A DNA stretch of 64,000 nt from Thermolongibacillus altinsuensis (GCF_004341205.1 NZ_SLUL01000001.1:186001-250000), one strand, 5' to 3'; counted from the stretch's first letter, positions 18,606-27,192 are shown. The notes: a model not told the origin generated them from the letters alone. Numbers and translations: made by a program.

Positions 18606-18944
18606 ATGAACTTAGAGTTACAACAATTTAAAGCGGAATTTTTTAAAGCGTTGGCTCATCCATTACGCATTCGTATTTTAGAGTTGTTAGCTGAAGGGGA
18701 TAAGCACGTTAATGAGCTACAGACATTAATTGGCGCGGAAGGATCTGCTGTTTCCCAGCAACTTAGCGTATTGCGTGCGAAAAACATCGTATACGGCACA
18801 AAAGACGGAAATCGGGTGATTTATTCGCTTCGAGATCCGATGATTGTTGATTTGCTAAATATCGCCAAACAAATTTTTAATAATCATCTTATCGATGCGA
18901 TTTCCCTGCTTGATAAATTTAGTGATGAAAAAGGAGGAGCGTAA
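18606..18944 (+). CDS. ArsR/SmtB-family winged-helix regulator
   Basis: 112-aa dimeric winged-helix repressor: FFKALAHPLRIRILELLAEGDKHVNEL then GSAVSQQLSVLRAKNIVYGTKDGNRVIYSL, the recognition helix and wing. No ELCVCDL-type metal-binding cysteines are present (no Cys at all), so it probably senses something other than As/Cd through alpha-3 thiols. SD GGAGG at 18596-18600. Co-transcribed with the SulP gene and probably its regulator. Confidence 0.88.
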   Translation: MNLELQQFKAEFFKALAHPLRIRILELLAEGDKHVNELQTLIGAEGSAVSQQLSVLRAKNIVYGTKDGNRVIYSLRDPMIVDLLNIAKQIFNNHLIDAISLLDKFSDEKGGA

Positions 18945-18976
18945 AAAGGTTCTTGCATGTTCTGCAAGAACCTTTT
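18944..18976. terminator. Terminator after the ArsR gene, also usable by sspM
   Basis: Perfect 14-bp stem (AAAAGGTTCTTGCA with TGCAAGAACCTTTT) around TGTTC; A/T tracts on both sides. Confidence 0.85.
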
Positions 18977-18980
18977 GAGC

Positions 18981-19088
18981 TTATGTAGAAGGGCGGTTTG
19001 GTCCTTCTAATTTTTTGTCGCCAAAGCCAGTCGTTGTTTCTTCTTGCTTGGTTGGCTGCTGCTTCTTTTTTTGCTCTTTTTTCGCCAT
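18981..19088 (-). CDS. sspM: Small acid-soluble spore protein M
   Basis: 35-residue very basic, hydrophilic peptide (MAKKEQKKKQQPTKQEE...). Its C-terminus DKKLEGPNRPST is nearly the same as the DKKLGGPNRPST that ends B. subtilis SspM, a minor forespore-made SASP of about 34 aa. ATG at 19088 is preceded by AAGGAGG, which sets the start; longer upstream readings have no SD. It lies close to the yppF/yppG homologues, as in B. subtilis. Confidence 0.8.
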   Translation of the reverse strand: MAKKEQKKKQQPTKQEETTTGFGDKKLEGPNRPST

Positions 19089-19269
19089 GTTTGGACACCT
19101 CCTTCTTTGAGTAGTGTGAGCCATTTTGATGAAAAACATGTCATGGTTTTGTCGAATTTTGAATAGAAACCACTTTGTTTGCCGAATTTCTTCTAGTTTT
19201 GTCAACGTGGAAGGAAGCGCCCTTTTTTTGGCGAATGTGTATGGCAAAGCAGAAAGGGGAGGTATGAGG

Positions 19270-19494
19270 GTGGAGAAGCGTTCAATGTCGATGGAGGAAG
19301 TACATGCTGAGTTAGAGGCTCTTTTTCATGCGCTTGAACAACTTGAAGGAAAGATTAAAGAGCGGACCGTGATGCAAATAGAAGAACACTGTCAAACGCA
19401 ACAATCAAGCTTGCAAGAAGTGGATGATTCGTTACAAAAAATAGAAGAAAAAATGGATAAACGATACAAACCGTTATTTGTTCGAGCGGTTTAA
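19270..19494 (+). CDS. Small coiled-coil protein, unknown function
   Basis: 74 residues, highly charged and almost all helical (MEEVHAELEALFHALEQLE, then SLQEVDDSLQKIEEKMDKR). GTG at 19270 has GGGGAGG 7 nt upstream; the in-frame ATG at 19264 is too close. It lies in the sporulation-type small-gene cluster between sspM and yppF. I do not recognise a family. A terminator follows within 3 nt. Confidence 0.65.
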   Translation: MEKRSMSMEEVHAELEALFHALEQLEGKIKERTVMQIEEHCQTQQSSLQEVDDSLQKIEEKMDKRYKPLFVRAV

Positions 19495-19496
19495 AA

Positions 19497-19520
19497 AAAG
19501 GTGGCCGATGCGCCACCTTT
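19497..19520. terminator. Shared terminator
   Basis: AAAGGTGGC and GCCACCTTT pair around CGATGC; T runs on both strands serve the convergent genes at 19270-19494 and 19519-19686. Confidence 0.75.
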
Positions 19521-19686
19521 ATTCTTTTACATGTTCAATTGTCACAGGGCGCTCGCCTTCGCTGCCGACCGTCTCAATCGCATAGTCAGCGATTTCTTCC
19601 CGCTTCGCCGGAGCATCATAGCCGTGGCTTGGCCGCTTGCTTTCGTGCCCTTTTTTCTTATGATGAAAATGGACGCCTCTGCCCAT
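19519..19686 (-). CDS. Small hydrophilic protein, 55 aa, unknown function
   Basis: Reading the minus strand from ATG 19686 gives MGRGVHFHHKKKGHESK at the start and ends GERPVTIEHVKE. The ATG is preceded by AAAGGGGGCACCAAG, a strong SD at 9 nt. The overlapping 62-codon frame on the same strand has no SD and a compositionally random product. The stop lies in the terminator stem. It is rich in His, Lys and Glu; the neighbours (sspM, yppF, yppG) suggest a spore or stress protein, but no family is recognised. Confidence 0.65.
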   Translation of the reverse strand: MGRGVHFHHKKKGHESKRPSHGYDAPAKREEIADYAIETVGSEGERPVTIEHVKE

Positions 19687-19745
19687 CTTGGTGCCCCCTT
19701 TATGCTAAAGTCCTCTTTAGCATGGCTCATTTGAGGGCAAACGAT

Positions 19746-19952
19746 TCACGACTCAATATATTCCTTTATTTGATCGTCGTCTGGTTTGTATGCGCCTAAC
19801 GCTTCTAAATCGCGGACAAGATGGCGATAAACGCCGAGCGGTAATTCATTCCGCAAGTACAATTGGCGAGCATAATCAAGCAATTCGTTGGCATCCATCG
19901 GCTCATAGTTTCTCGTCGCAATAAATTTGTTTTTTAATTCTGTGACCGTCAT
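19746..19952 (-). CDS. yppF: YppF-like protein
   Basis: 68 residues, helical, resembling B. subtilis YppF (MTVTELKNKFIATRNYEPMDANELLDYARQ... in the same position and length). ATG 19952 is preceded by GGGGGAGGATG; an ATG 10 codons upstream lies before this SD and is rejected. YppF belongs to the SR1P/YppF group of small Bacillus proteins; function unknown. It is next to yppG, as in B. subtilis. Confidence 0.7.
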   Translation of the reverse strand: MTVTELKNKFIATRNYEPMDANELLDYARQLYLRNELPLGVYRHLVRDLEALGAYKPDDDQIKEYIES

Positions 19953-20108
19953 CTTACATCCTCCCCCTTTTTGCCCTATCATATCATAAAAAAAATAGTA
20001 ATTGTTAATTTCAAAAAATTAAGACTTCCGACAATGATTGACAATATTTATGGTGCACAGCGGACAAAATAAACGAATACATATAAGGATAAGAAAGGGG
20101 ATGAAGAT

Positions 20109-20441
20109 ATGTGGTATGCTCCGCAAACCAATTGGCCGATGGCGCAACAATGGTGGGGGCCTTATCATCCATATACGCCTTATCATCATGGAATGCCTTC
20201 GGTCCATTCACCGTACCCGACTCCATATCCGAAGCCGATCATGTCATATCCGAATCCAATGACGTCATATCCAAAATCCATGACATCGCCGATGCAGCAA
20301 GCTGGAATTTTGTCGCAATTTAAAACGTCAGACGGAACATATGACATTCCGAAGATGATGAATACGATGGGGCAAATGATGAGCATGGTAAACCAAATGG
20401 GCGGTATGGTGAAAGGACTAACGCAAACTTTCAAAGTGTAA
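20109..20441 (+). CDS. yppG: YppG-like protein (Pro/Tyr/Met-rich, coat-like)
   Basis: 110 aa with an N-terminal half rich in Trp, Tyr, Pro and His (SYPNPMTSYPKSMTSP repeats around residues 45-62) and a C-terminal YppG-type segment ILSQFKTSDGTYDIPKMMNT followed by a Met/Gln helix. Such composition is typical of spore-coat-associated YppG proteins. ATG after AAAGGGG. The stop codon lies inside the terminator. Confidence 0.75.
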   Translation: MWYAPQTNWPMAQQWWGPYHPYTPYHHGMPSVHSPYPTPYPKPIMSYPNPMTSYPKSMTSPMQQAGILSQFKTSDGTYDIPKMMNTMGQMMSMVNQMGGMVKGLTQTFKV

Positions 20442-20457
20442 AGTTTGCGTTTTTTTT
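20421..20457 (+). terminator. Terminator of yppG
   Basis: ACGCAAACTTT (20421-20431) and AAAGTTTGCGT (20440-20450) pair perfectly, 8-nt loop, then seven T's. The 5' arm is coding. Confidence 0.88.
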
Positions 20458-20524
20458 ATTGGTAATAAATGATATAAAATTCAGAAAAATTGTGCTATAA
20501 TAAAAAAAGGCGAGTATGCGCCTT

Positions 20525-20977
20525 TTAGTCAATGTCGATATATTTTTTCTTTTGCGGCAGACGAATGACGAGTTTTCCGTCTTGAAATGAAGCCTGTACC
20601 TCTTTTTCTGAAACAGGATACGGAAGAAAAATCGATTTGGTGATATGTTGCTGCGCTTCTTTTTTCTGAAAAAGATTTCCTTGTTCATCGATCGTTTCGA
20701 TGCGTTCTTGATGAGAAATGGAAAGAATGAGGCGCTCTTCATCGAATTGCAATTGGATTTGTTCCCGCTTGACGCTTGGCAAATGAGCGATAATGACGTG
20801 TTCTGTGCTCGTTTCATGCACATCGATCGGAATGTAAAGCGGCGAAAAGGTGCGATGGACATATTCATCGAGCGTGTGCAATAACTTTTTTAACGGACGA
20901 TCATCAAAAAACGAATCAAGCATATGTGAGACGTCTTTTTTCTTTTTCATCGGCGGTTGAAATTCGTTTGACAACAT
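20525..20977 (-). CDS. Hsp20/alpha-crystallin family small heat-shock protein
   Basis: ATP-independent holdase chaperone. 150 aa: a variable N-terminal arm, then the alpha-crystallin domain (about residues 48-142) with IPIDVHETSTEHVIIAHLP and a C-terminal strand DGKLVIRLPQKKK in the position of the usual A-x-x-x-n-G-v-L motif. ATG 20977 is preceded by AAGGAGCTGGTC. It stands alone between yppG and the glpD promoter. It could be a spore coat CotM-type paralogue; sequence alone does not decide. Confidence 0.85.
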   Translation of the reverse strand: MLSNEFQPPMKKKKDVSHMLDSFFDDRPLKKLLHTLDEYVHRTFSPLYIPIDVHETSTEHVIIAHLPSVKREQIQLQFDEERLILSISHQERIETIDEQGNLFQKKEAQQHITKSIFLPYPVSEKEVQASFQDGKLVIRLPQKKKYIDID

Positions 20978-21105
20978 GACCAGCTCCTTCCTTTAAAAAA
21001 ACCGTTCATTCGTAATATATGAGCGAAAAGAAAAAATGTTCACGAAACTTTTTTTGAACACATTCGTATACATAAGTGGAGTTTATGCGAAAGGCGGGAA
21101 AAACG

Positions 21106-21264
21106 ATGCGGAAGACGAATGAAACGCCAAAACCGTCATCCAATAAAATTAGAGCGATCATTGAAAAATATGAAAAACAAGGAATTAACATTAGCGCCTG
21201 CAAACCGCGGGCGACGATGAAATGGTTTCGCGGGCATAAAGGTTGCCTTTTTTCCGATTTGTGA
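21106..21264 (+). CDS. Small hypothetical protein
   Basis: 52 codons (MRKTNETPKPSSNKIRAIIEKYEKQG...), basic, with a central helix and two Cys. ATG 21106 has AAGGCGGG 7 nt upstream; in-frame starts at 21076 and 21085 have poorer SDs. The last 20 codons overlap the glpD promoter. Family not recognised; could be spurious. Confidence 0.4.
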   Translation: MRKTNETPKPSSNKIRAIIEKYEKQGINISACKPRATMKWFRGHKGCLFSDL

Positions 21265-21270
21265 TACAAT
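21243..21270 (+). promoter_or_regulatory. glpD promoter
   Basis: TTGCCT (21243-21248), 16-nt spacer, TACAAT (21265-21270), with TG in the extended -10 position. The expected start is near 21277. Confidence 0.6.
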
Positions 21271-21303
21271 AAAGACAAAGTTAATATTCGTCAAGAGATC
21301 AAG

Positions 21304-21360
21304 AGAGACCATGCATGCATGATGAGCGCTTGTTCATCGTGCTTGTTGTGGTCTCTTTTT
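21304..21360 (+). terminator. Leader terminator upstream of glpD (likely GlpP-controlled antitermination site)
   Basis: AGAGACCA (21304-21311) pairs with TGGTCTCT (21349-21356) with an inner GATGA/TCATC stem, followed by a T tract, all 5' of the glpD SD. B. subtilis glpD has such a leader terminator, which GlpP with glycerol-3-phosphate overrides; control by GlpP here is inferred from that. Confidence 0.72.
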
Positions 21361-21384
21361 ATTTTGAAAGAGGGGGAAGAGAAC

Positions 21385-23043
21385 ATGTTTTCAGCAAAGC
21401 GACGATTAGAAAAATTAGAAGAAATGAGTAAACAGGTGTACGATGTGTTGGTGATTGGCGGCGGTATTACAGGATGCGGCATCGCGTTAGATGCGACGAC
21501 GCGCGGCATGAAAACCGCCCTTGTCGAAATGCAGGACTTTGCCGCTGGTACATCAAGCCGATCAACGAAGCTTGTTCATGGCGGGTTGCGCTATTTAAAG
21601 CAGTTCGAAGTCAAAATGGTTGCCGAAGTCGGCAGAGAGCGCGCCATTGTGTATGAAAACGGTCCGCATGTCACGACGCCTGAATGGATGCTTTTGCCGA
21701 TTCATAAAGGGGGAACATTCGGCAAATGGAGCACATCGATCGGGCTGTGGGTGTATGATCATTTAGCGGGCGTGAAAAAAGAAGAGCGGCGCACGATGTT
21801 AAATGCGCAACAAACCCTTGAAAAAGAACCGCTCATTAAAAAAGATGGCCTCATCGGCGGCGGGTATTACGTCGAATACCGGACCGATGATGCGCGCTTG
21901 ACAATCGAAGTCGTGAAAAAGGCGGTCGAAATGGGAGCGGATGCGGTGAACTACACAAAGGTTGAATCATTTTTATATGAAAACGGCCGCGTCGTTGGCG
22001 TTCGTTGCCGCGAACAAACGACGAATCGAACGTATGACCTTTATGCGAAAAAAATCATTAACGCCGCTGGGCCGTGGGTGGATTCATTGCGCGAAAAAGA
22101 CGGATCGCAACAAGGGAAAAAGCTGCGTTTGACGAAAGGGGTCCATATCGTTATTGACCAAAAACGATTCCCGTTAAAGCAAGCCATTTATTTCGATACG
22201 CCTGATGGGCGCATGGTGTTTGCGATTCCGCGCGATGGAAAGACATATGTCGGTACGACGGATACGTTTTATGATGGCGATATCGCCAATCCGAAAATGA
22301 CATCCGAAGATCGGGCATACTTATTGCGAGCCATTCATTATATGTTTCCAAACGTTCGATTGACGGAGGCGGACATCGAGTCAAGCTGGGCAGGATTGCG
22401 GCCGCTCATTTATGAAGAAGGAAAAGATCCATCAGAGATTTCGCGCAAAGATGAAATTTGGCAATCGCCGTCTGGATTGATTACGATCGCCGGAGGAAAA
22501 TTAACGGGATATCGCAAAATGGCGGAAACGGTCGTCGATCTTGTCGCCAAGCAGCTCGCAAACGAAACCGGTCAAACATTCAAGCCGTGCCAGACGAAAC
22601 ATTTGCCGATTTCCGGCGGCGATGTAGGCGGTTCCGCAAATCTTCCATCATTTATCCGCAAAAAAGCGGAAGAAGCTCTCGCTTACGGTTTTACGCGCGA
22701 ACAAGGGGAGCAGTTGGCGCGCCAATACGGAACAAACGTCGATCGTTTGTTTGCGCTCGCGAAAACGTATGATCGTTCGCAATCGATGCCGCTTGATTTG
22801 TATGTGATGTTGGTGTATGCGATTGAGGAAGAAATGGCCGTCACGCCGCTTGACTTTTTCATTCGTCGCACAGGGGCGCTTTTCTTCCGCATTGATTGGG
22901 TGAAACGGTGGAAAGATGCGGTTCTTTCGTTCATGGCGCAATATGCTGGATGGACGGAAGAGGAGCAAAAACGGTATCGCCGTGAAGTGGAACAAGCGCT
23001 TCACGACGCGGTTGTTCCGTGCGATGAAACGCTGTCAGCATAA
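21385..23043 (+). CDS. glpD: Aerobic glycerol-3-phosphate dehydrogenase
   Basis: FAD-dependent, membrane-associated enzyme passing electrons from glycerol-3-phosphate to menaquinone. The Rossmann [17 protein letters not shown] lies at about residue 25, then [19 protein letters not shown] and [10 protein letters not shown]; the C-terminal GlpD cap domain is complete. 552 aa from ATG 21385 (SD GAGGGGGAAG). The upstream reading to 21319 is leader and is rejected. No glpFK genes are adjacent. Confidence 0.95.
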   Translation: MFSAKRRLEKLEEMSKQVYDVLVIGGGITGCGIALDATTRGMKTALVEMQDFAAGTSSRSTKLVHGGLRYLKQFEVKMVAEVGRERAIVYENGPHVTTPEWMLLPIHKGGTFGKWSTSIGLWVYDHLAGVKKEERRTMLNAQQTLEKEPLIKKDGLIGGGYYVEYRTDDARLTIEVVKKAVEMGADAVNYTKVESFLYENGRVVGVRCREQTTNRTYDLYAKKIINAAGPWVDSLREKDGSQQGKKLRLTKGVHIVIDQKRFPLKQAIYFDTPDGRMVFAIPRDGKTYVGTTDTFYDGDIANPKMTSEDRAYLLRAIHYMFPNVRLTEADIESSWAGLRPLIYEEGKDPSEISRKDEIWQSPSGLITIAGGKLTGYRKMAETVVDLVAKQLANETGQTFKPCQTKHLPISGGDVGGSANLPSFIRKKAEEALAYGFTREQGEQLARQYGTNVDRLFALAKTYDRSQSMPLDLYVMLVYAIEEEMAVTPLDFFIRRTGALFFRIDWVKRWKDAVLSFMAQYAGWTEEEQKRYRREVEQALHDAVVPCDETLSA

Positions 23044-23070
23044 GAGGCGGGAGATCCCGCCTCTTTTTTA
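23043..23070. terminator. Bidirectional terminator after glpD
   Basis: AGAGGCGGG and CCCGCCTCT pair around AGAT, with a T tract on plus; convergent with the EcsC gene, whose last codons it overlaps. Confidence 0.82.
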
Positions 23071-23844
23071 TTGAAACGCTGCGAGCTTTTCGATAATGCG
23101 CCGTTTCCGATAAAGCATTTTTCCTGCTTCGGCGATATCGCTAATCATCGTTTTGTTCATCCAGGCACCGAATAAAACGCCGGCAATCGGAATGGCTTGG
23201 AATAATTTTTTCCAGCCGTATTGATCCCGAAACGTCCATACGACTTCTCGCCATCCTTGCAGTTGAGAAAGCGTTTGTTGACGGTTCGTTTTAAAAAGTT
23301 CGTCTAAAATGGCTTTTTTGCCGACGATGTCCGATAAAGCAAACTGCAAACATTTGACGATAAACATTCGCTCTTGTTTGTCATGCGGATCGAAACCGTA
23401 AGCAAGCGCAATCTCTTGCAATGTTTTAAGCGCGAGTCCAAGCAAGGCAGGAATGTCAATGGCCAACGTAAAAATGCCGCCAAATCCTGTTGTTGCACCT
23501 TGATATTTTGCAAATGTTTGCCGCTTGGCAATAAGTTGATCGCACACTTCATCCATTTTGGCAAGCGGAAGACGGCGTATGTCTTCAATCGTGTACGGCT
23601 CCGTTTCAGAAAAAAGGCGGAGGATGTGTTCTTTGTTGACTAAATATTGTCCTCCTGTTTGAATGTAATGACCAACCTCATCGAGCAGTTGTCCAAGTTT
23701 GTCATGGACGAATTTAGGAGTGAGACGATCGAGCCATTGAAACGGCAGCCGCCCGATCTTTTCCCAAAACCATAAATCTTTTTGTTCTTTCTCCCATTGC
23801 TCGATCATGGAGAGTTGTTCTTCGAGAAAAGCTTTTGATTCCAA
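23068..23844 (-). CDS. EcsC family protein
   Basis: About 258 aa. The central region GATTGFGGIFTLAIDIPALLGLALKTLQEIALAYGFD is the EcsC-family hallmark and may be a membrane-inserting helical hairpin; IPIAGVLFGAWMNKTMISDIAEAGK is the second. I prefer TTG 23844, 8 nt after AAAGAGG; GTG 23853 overlaps that SD. The B. subtilis namesake sits beside the EcsAB exporter, but this copy is alone. Molecular function unknown. Confidence 0.82.
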   Translation of the reverse strand: MESKAFLEEQLSMIEQWEKEQKDLWFWEKIGRLPFQWLDRLTPKFVHDKLGQLLDEVGHYIQTGGQYLVNKEHILRLFSETEPYTIEDIRRLPLAKMDEVCDQLIAKRQTFAKYQGATTGFGGIFTLAIDIPALLGLALKTLQEIALAYGFDPHDKQERMFIVKCLQFALSDIVGKKAILDELFKTNRQQTLSQLQGWREVVWTFRDQYGWKKLFQAIPIAGVLFGAWMNKTMISDIAEAGKMLYRKRRIIEKLAAFQ

Positions 23845-23932
23845 CAGCGACACCTCTTTGTTTTTACGTGATGCTTATTTATACGAACGGGGATAAAAGA
23901 GGTTTCGAAAAAATAAGGAGGCTTATACAAAA

Positions 23933-23958
23933 AAGCTGCCTCATGCATGAGGCAGCTT
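23933..23958 (-). terminator. Palindromic terminator of the 92-aa gene
   Basis: A 26-bp perfect palindrome (arm AAGCTGCCTCAT) followed on the minus strand by TTTTTTG. It includes the last codons of the gene. A similar arm recurs at 29458. Confidence 0.75.
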
Positions 23959-24219
23959 GATTAGTTTTTCCGCTTCGGTGACGTAGATGCGGATGAGGAG
24001 ATATTTTGCTTCAGTGCTTAAGGAAGAATCGCTAATTCGCTTTAGCGCAAGCGCAAATTTTTCATATGGCGATTTGCGAAGGCGCGGATGGGTCATTTCA
24101 TCTTTTAAATCGCGCTGAATCGCTTCGATGAGCACTGCGCGCGCTTCTTCCGCCGCTGCTGGCAGCGAACGATTCGACCATAATGAGCGATACGCTTCGA
24201 GCAATTCCAAATCGGTCAT
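23941..24219 (-). CDS. Hypothetical helical protein, 92 aa
   Basis: Soluble, helix-rich protein (MTDLELLEAYRSLWSNRSLP...). ATG 24219 has AAGGGGTG about 9 nt upstream; GTG 24228 lies directly on the SD. It follows the lipoprotein gene by about 12 nt on the same strand, so they are probably co-transcribed. Family not recognised. Confidence 0.6.
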   Translation of the reverse strand: MTDLELLEAYRSLWSNRSLPAAAEEARAVLIEAIQRDLKDEMTHPRLRKSPYEKFALALKRISDSSLSTEAKYLLIRIYVTEAEKLIKLPHA

Positions 24220-24231
24220 TCTGCTCACCCC

Positions 24232-25218
24232 TTAATCGATTCGTTCAATCGTTTCCGCCATCGTTAAAAATGGTGAAAGGTCTTTTTGTTCACCGGTTGT
24301 GAAGATTGTTAAGCGCATCGGCACGCTTTTCACAACAAATACGTAAACAGCACCGTCTTTCGTTTGAGCTTGATAAACATCGGCGCCTTTTAGTTTGTTT
24401 CCTTCTTGCCACGTCATTGTTTCGACATTTCCGTCTTTACTGCTTTCTTTTACATAGGTTTCCGCCTGTTCGGAAACGAGCGCCCAATCTGCTTCATCGT
24501 CCAGAATTTCGATCGTCATTGACGCTTCGTTCTCATCTTGAAAAATCATATCTTTTCCCGGTTCGATCGCTTCTGCATTGTAGCCGTTTATGACGCGCGC
24601 TTGAAACGGCTGGGAGGAGCTTTTGTATAAGAACGTTTCATTGTTCGCTTTCTCATCTTCGTTTGCTTCAGATGTGTCTGAATCGAGCGGTATAATCGTT
24701 CTGGCCATCGTCATAAATTCTTCAAACAAGTTGGTTTCGTTTTTCGTAAAGACGGTTAAAAACATCGGCACGTCTTGTTTAACGAAAACGACATAAACGA
24801 TGCTGTCATCGACGTGCGCTTCATACGCAATCGCCTCTTTAAACGGCAAAAAGCCTTCAAACGGCGTTGCATCGCTTGCAACAGCGATCGCGCGCTCTTT
24901 CGCGTTTGCCTCTAACTCATTGACATTGATGTCGCTTGGCAACAATTCAATGCGCATCAACTGATCGCCATCTTTTTTGTTTAAGACGACATCTTTCCCA
25001 GGTTCTTCCGCTTCTAGCGTGTAATCAGGAAGAAGTGAAATAGCAAAGTTTTGATTATCGCTCTCAACGTAAGTGAGGTCGAGCGCATCCGCTTGTTCAG
25101 AAGCCGGTTGATCTTCTTTTGCCGGCTTTACCCGCTGTTCCGTTTTTTGTCCGCTGCACGCAGCAAGCAACATTGAAACGATGGTCATGACCGTGAGTAC
25201 GTTCCATAGTTTCTTCAC
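24232..25218 (-). CDS. Lipoprotein with two repeated domains
   Basis: 328 aa starting at GTG 25218 (SD GGGAG at 8 nt). A type II signal peptide ends in the lipobox LLAAC (Cys about residue 22). Two homologous halves follow: SLLPDYTLEAEEPGKDVVL near residue 66 and VINGYNAEAIEPGKDMIF near residue 205, each ending in a PMFLTVFTK / PMRLTIFTT strand. So an ancestral ~120-residue domain was duplicated. Extracytoplasmic, membrane-anchored; ligand unknown. A possible promoter (TTGCAC-17-GACAAT, complement of 25258-25286) lies upstream. The 92-aa gene follows. Confidence 0.75.
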   Translation of the reverse strand: MKKLWNVLTVMTIVSMLLAACSGQKTEQRVKPAKEDQPASEQADALDLTYVESDNQNFAISLLPDYTLEAEEPGKDVVLNKKDGDQLMRIELLPSDINVNELEANAKERAIAVASDATPFEGFLPFKEAIAYEAHVDDSIVYVVFVKQDVPMFLTVFTKNETNLFEEFMTMARTIIPLDSDTSEANEDEKANNETFLYKSSSQPFQARVINGYNAEAIEPGKDMIFQDENEASMTIEILDDEADWALVSEQAETYVKESSKDGNVETMTWQEGNKLKGADVYQAQTKDGAVYVFVVKSVPMRLTIFTTGEQKDLSPFLTMAETIERID

Positions 25219-25353
25219 GACATTCGCTCCCTTACATCCATTTTCTCTCTTTATTTTATTGTCGTATAGTTTTGCAAAGAGTGCAAGTGTTGTTTTCAAG
25301 AAGAGAGAGACAGGAGTCATTCGATTATAGTGACGATCAACAGGAAAGTACAT

Positions 25354-25384
25354 GAACAAGTTGCGAAAAAACCGCAACTTGTTC
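25354..25384. other. Hairpin after ampS
   Basis: GAACAAGTTGCG and CGCAACTTGTTC pair over 12 bp around AAAAAAC. It starts 8 nt after the ampS stop on the minus strand, but the better T tract (GTTTGTTTTAT) is on plus. Confidence 0.55.
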
Positions 25385-25391
25385 GTTTGTT

Positions 25392-26624
25392 TTATAAAGG
25401 AAGCGCCCAGTTGCCGTTGCGCATAATCGGTTCGCGCGTGCCGTCTTTTGTGACGCCATCGACGTTTAGTTCGCCTGAGCCGATCATAAAGTCTTCGTGA
25501 ACCAAACTGTCGTTTGCCCCGCGTGCGGCAAGTTCGTCGGCGCTCATGTTCGCTCCGTTTTCTAAGTTGGTTGGATACGCTTTTCCAAGCGCTAAATGGG
25601 ATGCGGCATTTTCATCGAACAACGTATTGTAGAAGACGAGATTGGATTCGGAAATCGGCGAGCGGTGCGGCACAAGAGCAATCTCGCCTAAACGGCGCGC
25701 CCCCTCATCCGTATCAAGCAAATGTTTGAGCGTTTCATAGCCAACTTCCGCTGTAAAGTCGACGACTTTTCCATCTTTAAACGTGAGCGTGAAGCCGTCG
25801 ATCACATTGCCGCCGTAGTTGAGCGGTTTCGTGTTGCGCACAACGCCGTTTGTGCCATCTTTATGCGGCATCGTAAACACTTCTTCTGTCGGAATGTTCG
25901 GGTTGAAGAAGACGCCATTCGTGCTTTTGGCTGCGCCGCCCGCCCAGATGTGTCCTTCCGGAAGCTCAACCGTTAAATCGGTGCCCGGGCCGTTGTAGAT
26001 GAGTTTGGCGTATTGTTTTTCGTTTAAATAATCAACGATTTTAGCGAGCCGTTGATTATGTTCGTGCCAAGCGGCAATCGGATCGTCTTGATCGACGCGC
26101 GTTACGCGGAAAATGACATCCCAAAGCTTTTCAATCGCTTCGTCTTCGTTTAAATCCGGGAAAACCTTTTTCGCCCATGCTGGAGTTGGCACAGCGATAA
26201 GCGACCAACAGTTATGGTCCGCCATCAAGCGGCTGCGATAGTTTTGCAGCGCCACGCCAGCCGCTTTATTCGCAGCAGCAACGCGTTTCGGATCGATATC
26301 TTTCAGCAAATCCGGGTTTGGTGCATAAATGCTTAAAAACGCGGCGCCGCCTTTCGCCAACTCTTCGCGTCCTTGCGCAAGCCACATCGGATACTCATGA
26401 AGCGCTTCTTCTGGAGCGTGTTTAAATTTTATATACGTAATTTCCTCATCGCTCCATTCAACGTATACGTGCTTTGCTCCTTCTTCGTACGCTTTTTTTG
26501 CGATTTTGCGCACGAGCGGAGCGGATGGAAGCGGCGCTTGAATAAAGAGCGTCTGCCCTTTTTGAATATTGACTCCGACGCGCACAGCTAATTCCGCATA
26601 TTTTTCAAGATTTTTTTCCAGCAT
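25392..26624 (-). CDS. ampS: M29-family aminopeptidase AmpS
   Basis: Metal-dependent aminopeptidase of MEROPS family M29 (aminopeptidase T/II type known from thermophilic bacilli). 410 aa, identical in length to B. subtilis AmpS, with GTDLTVELPEGHIWAGG, NIPTEEVFTMPHKDGTNG and the metal-site region ARRLGEIALVPHRSPISES...LFDENAASHLALG, where the Glu and His ligands sit. ATG 26624 follows AAGGAGGG; the upstream in-frame ATG precedes the SD. Cytoplasmic. Confidence 0.93.
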   Translation of the reverse strand: MLEKNLEKYAELAVRVGVNIQKGQTLFIQAPLPSAPLVRKIAKKAYEEGAKHVYVEWSDEEITYIKFKHAPEEALHEYPMWLAQGREELAKGGAAFLSIYAPNPDLLKDIDPKRVAAANKAAGVALQNYRSRLMADHNCWSLIAVPTPAWAKKVFPDLNEDEAIEKLWDVIFRVTRVDQDDPIAAWHEHNQRLAKIVDYLNEKQYAKLIYNGPGTDLTVELPEGHIWAGGAAKSTNGVFFNPNIPTEEVFTMPHKDGTNGVVRNTKPLNYGGNVIDGFTLTFKDGKVVDFTAEVGYETLKHLLDTDEGARRLGEIALVPHRSPISESNLVFYNTLFDENAASHLALGKAYPTNLENGANMSADELAARGANDSLVHEDFMIGSGELNVDGVTKDGTREPIMRNGNWALPL

Positions 26625-26746
26625 ACAATCCCTCCTTATATATTGGTAGAATAACATGTTTTCGGAAAAATAACCACTTATTGTGAAGAAATGATGTTCC
26701 AGATATGATAAATAGAGAGAAAAAATGGGGGAAGGAGCAGCAAGAG

Positions 26747-27181
26747 ATGGAGTGCGGGGATCAACATTTATTGTACGTCGAAGGAATGTTCGTTCACAAA
26801 GGCGAATATACAGTAGAAGTGCAAGTGAAAGGAGAAACGCTTTCGTTTTTAACGCAAGAAGAGATCATCGGATTTTGCGCGGGTGATGAGGTTGGCGTTG
26901 CTTTTTGCGAAAAAGAAGGAAAGAACGTGCTCCTTTCGCTTGAACGGTTAGACGGACCGCCTTTATCTTATGCGTATGGGGAGTGGTTTGCGGAAATTAT
27001 TTTCATTGATTGGATGGATGAGCGCACGTTTTTGTTCGATCTTTACCGTTCGCCCTATCGCGATCATGAAAAAATGATTGTTGAAGGAGAGCCGGTTCCA
27101 AAACGGCAAAGCGGGGAGAACATGACCGTTATTTTCGTGCGAAAAGACGGAAAAAACGTGTTAAAGAAAATCATTTCGTAG
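26747..27181 (+). CDS. Hypothetical protein, 144 aa
   Basis: Beta-rich soluble protein (LYVEGMFVHKGEYTVEVQVKG, then VRKDGKNVLKKIIS). ATG 26747 follows GAAGGAG at 9 nt; the ATG at 26705 has no SD. It is 11 nt before the glycerate kinase gene and likely co-transcribed. No family recognised. Confidence 0.6.
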   Translation: MECGDQHLLYVEGMFVHKGEYTVEVQVKGETLSFLTQEEIIGFCAGDEVGVAFCEKEGKNVLLSLERLDGPPLSYAYGEWFAEIIFIDWMDERTFLFDLYRSPYRDHEKMIVEGEPVPKRQSGENMTVIFVRKDGKNVLKKIIS

Positions 27182-27192
27182 GGGGATGAACG

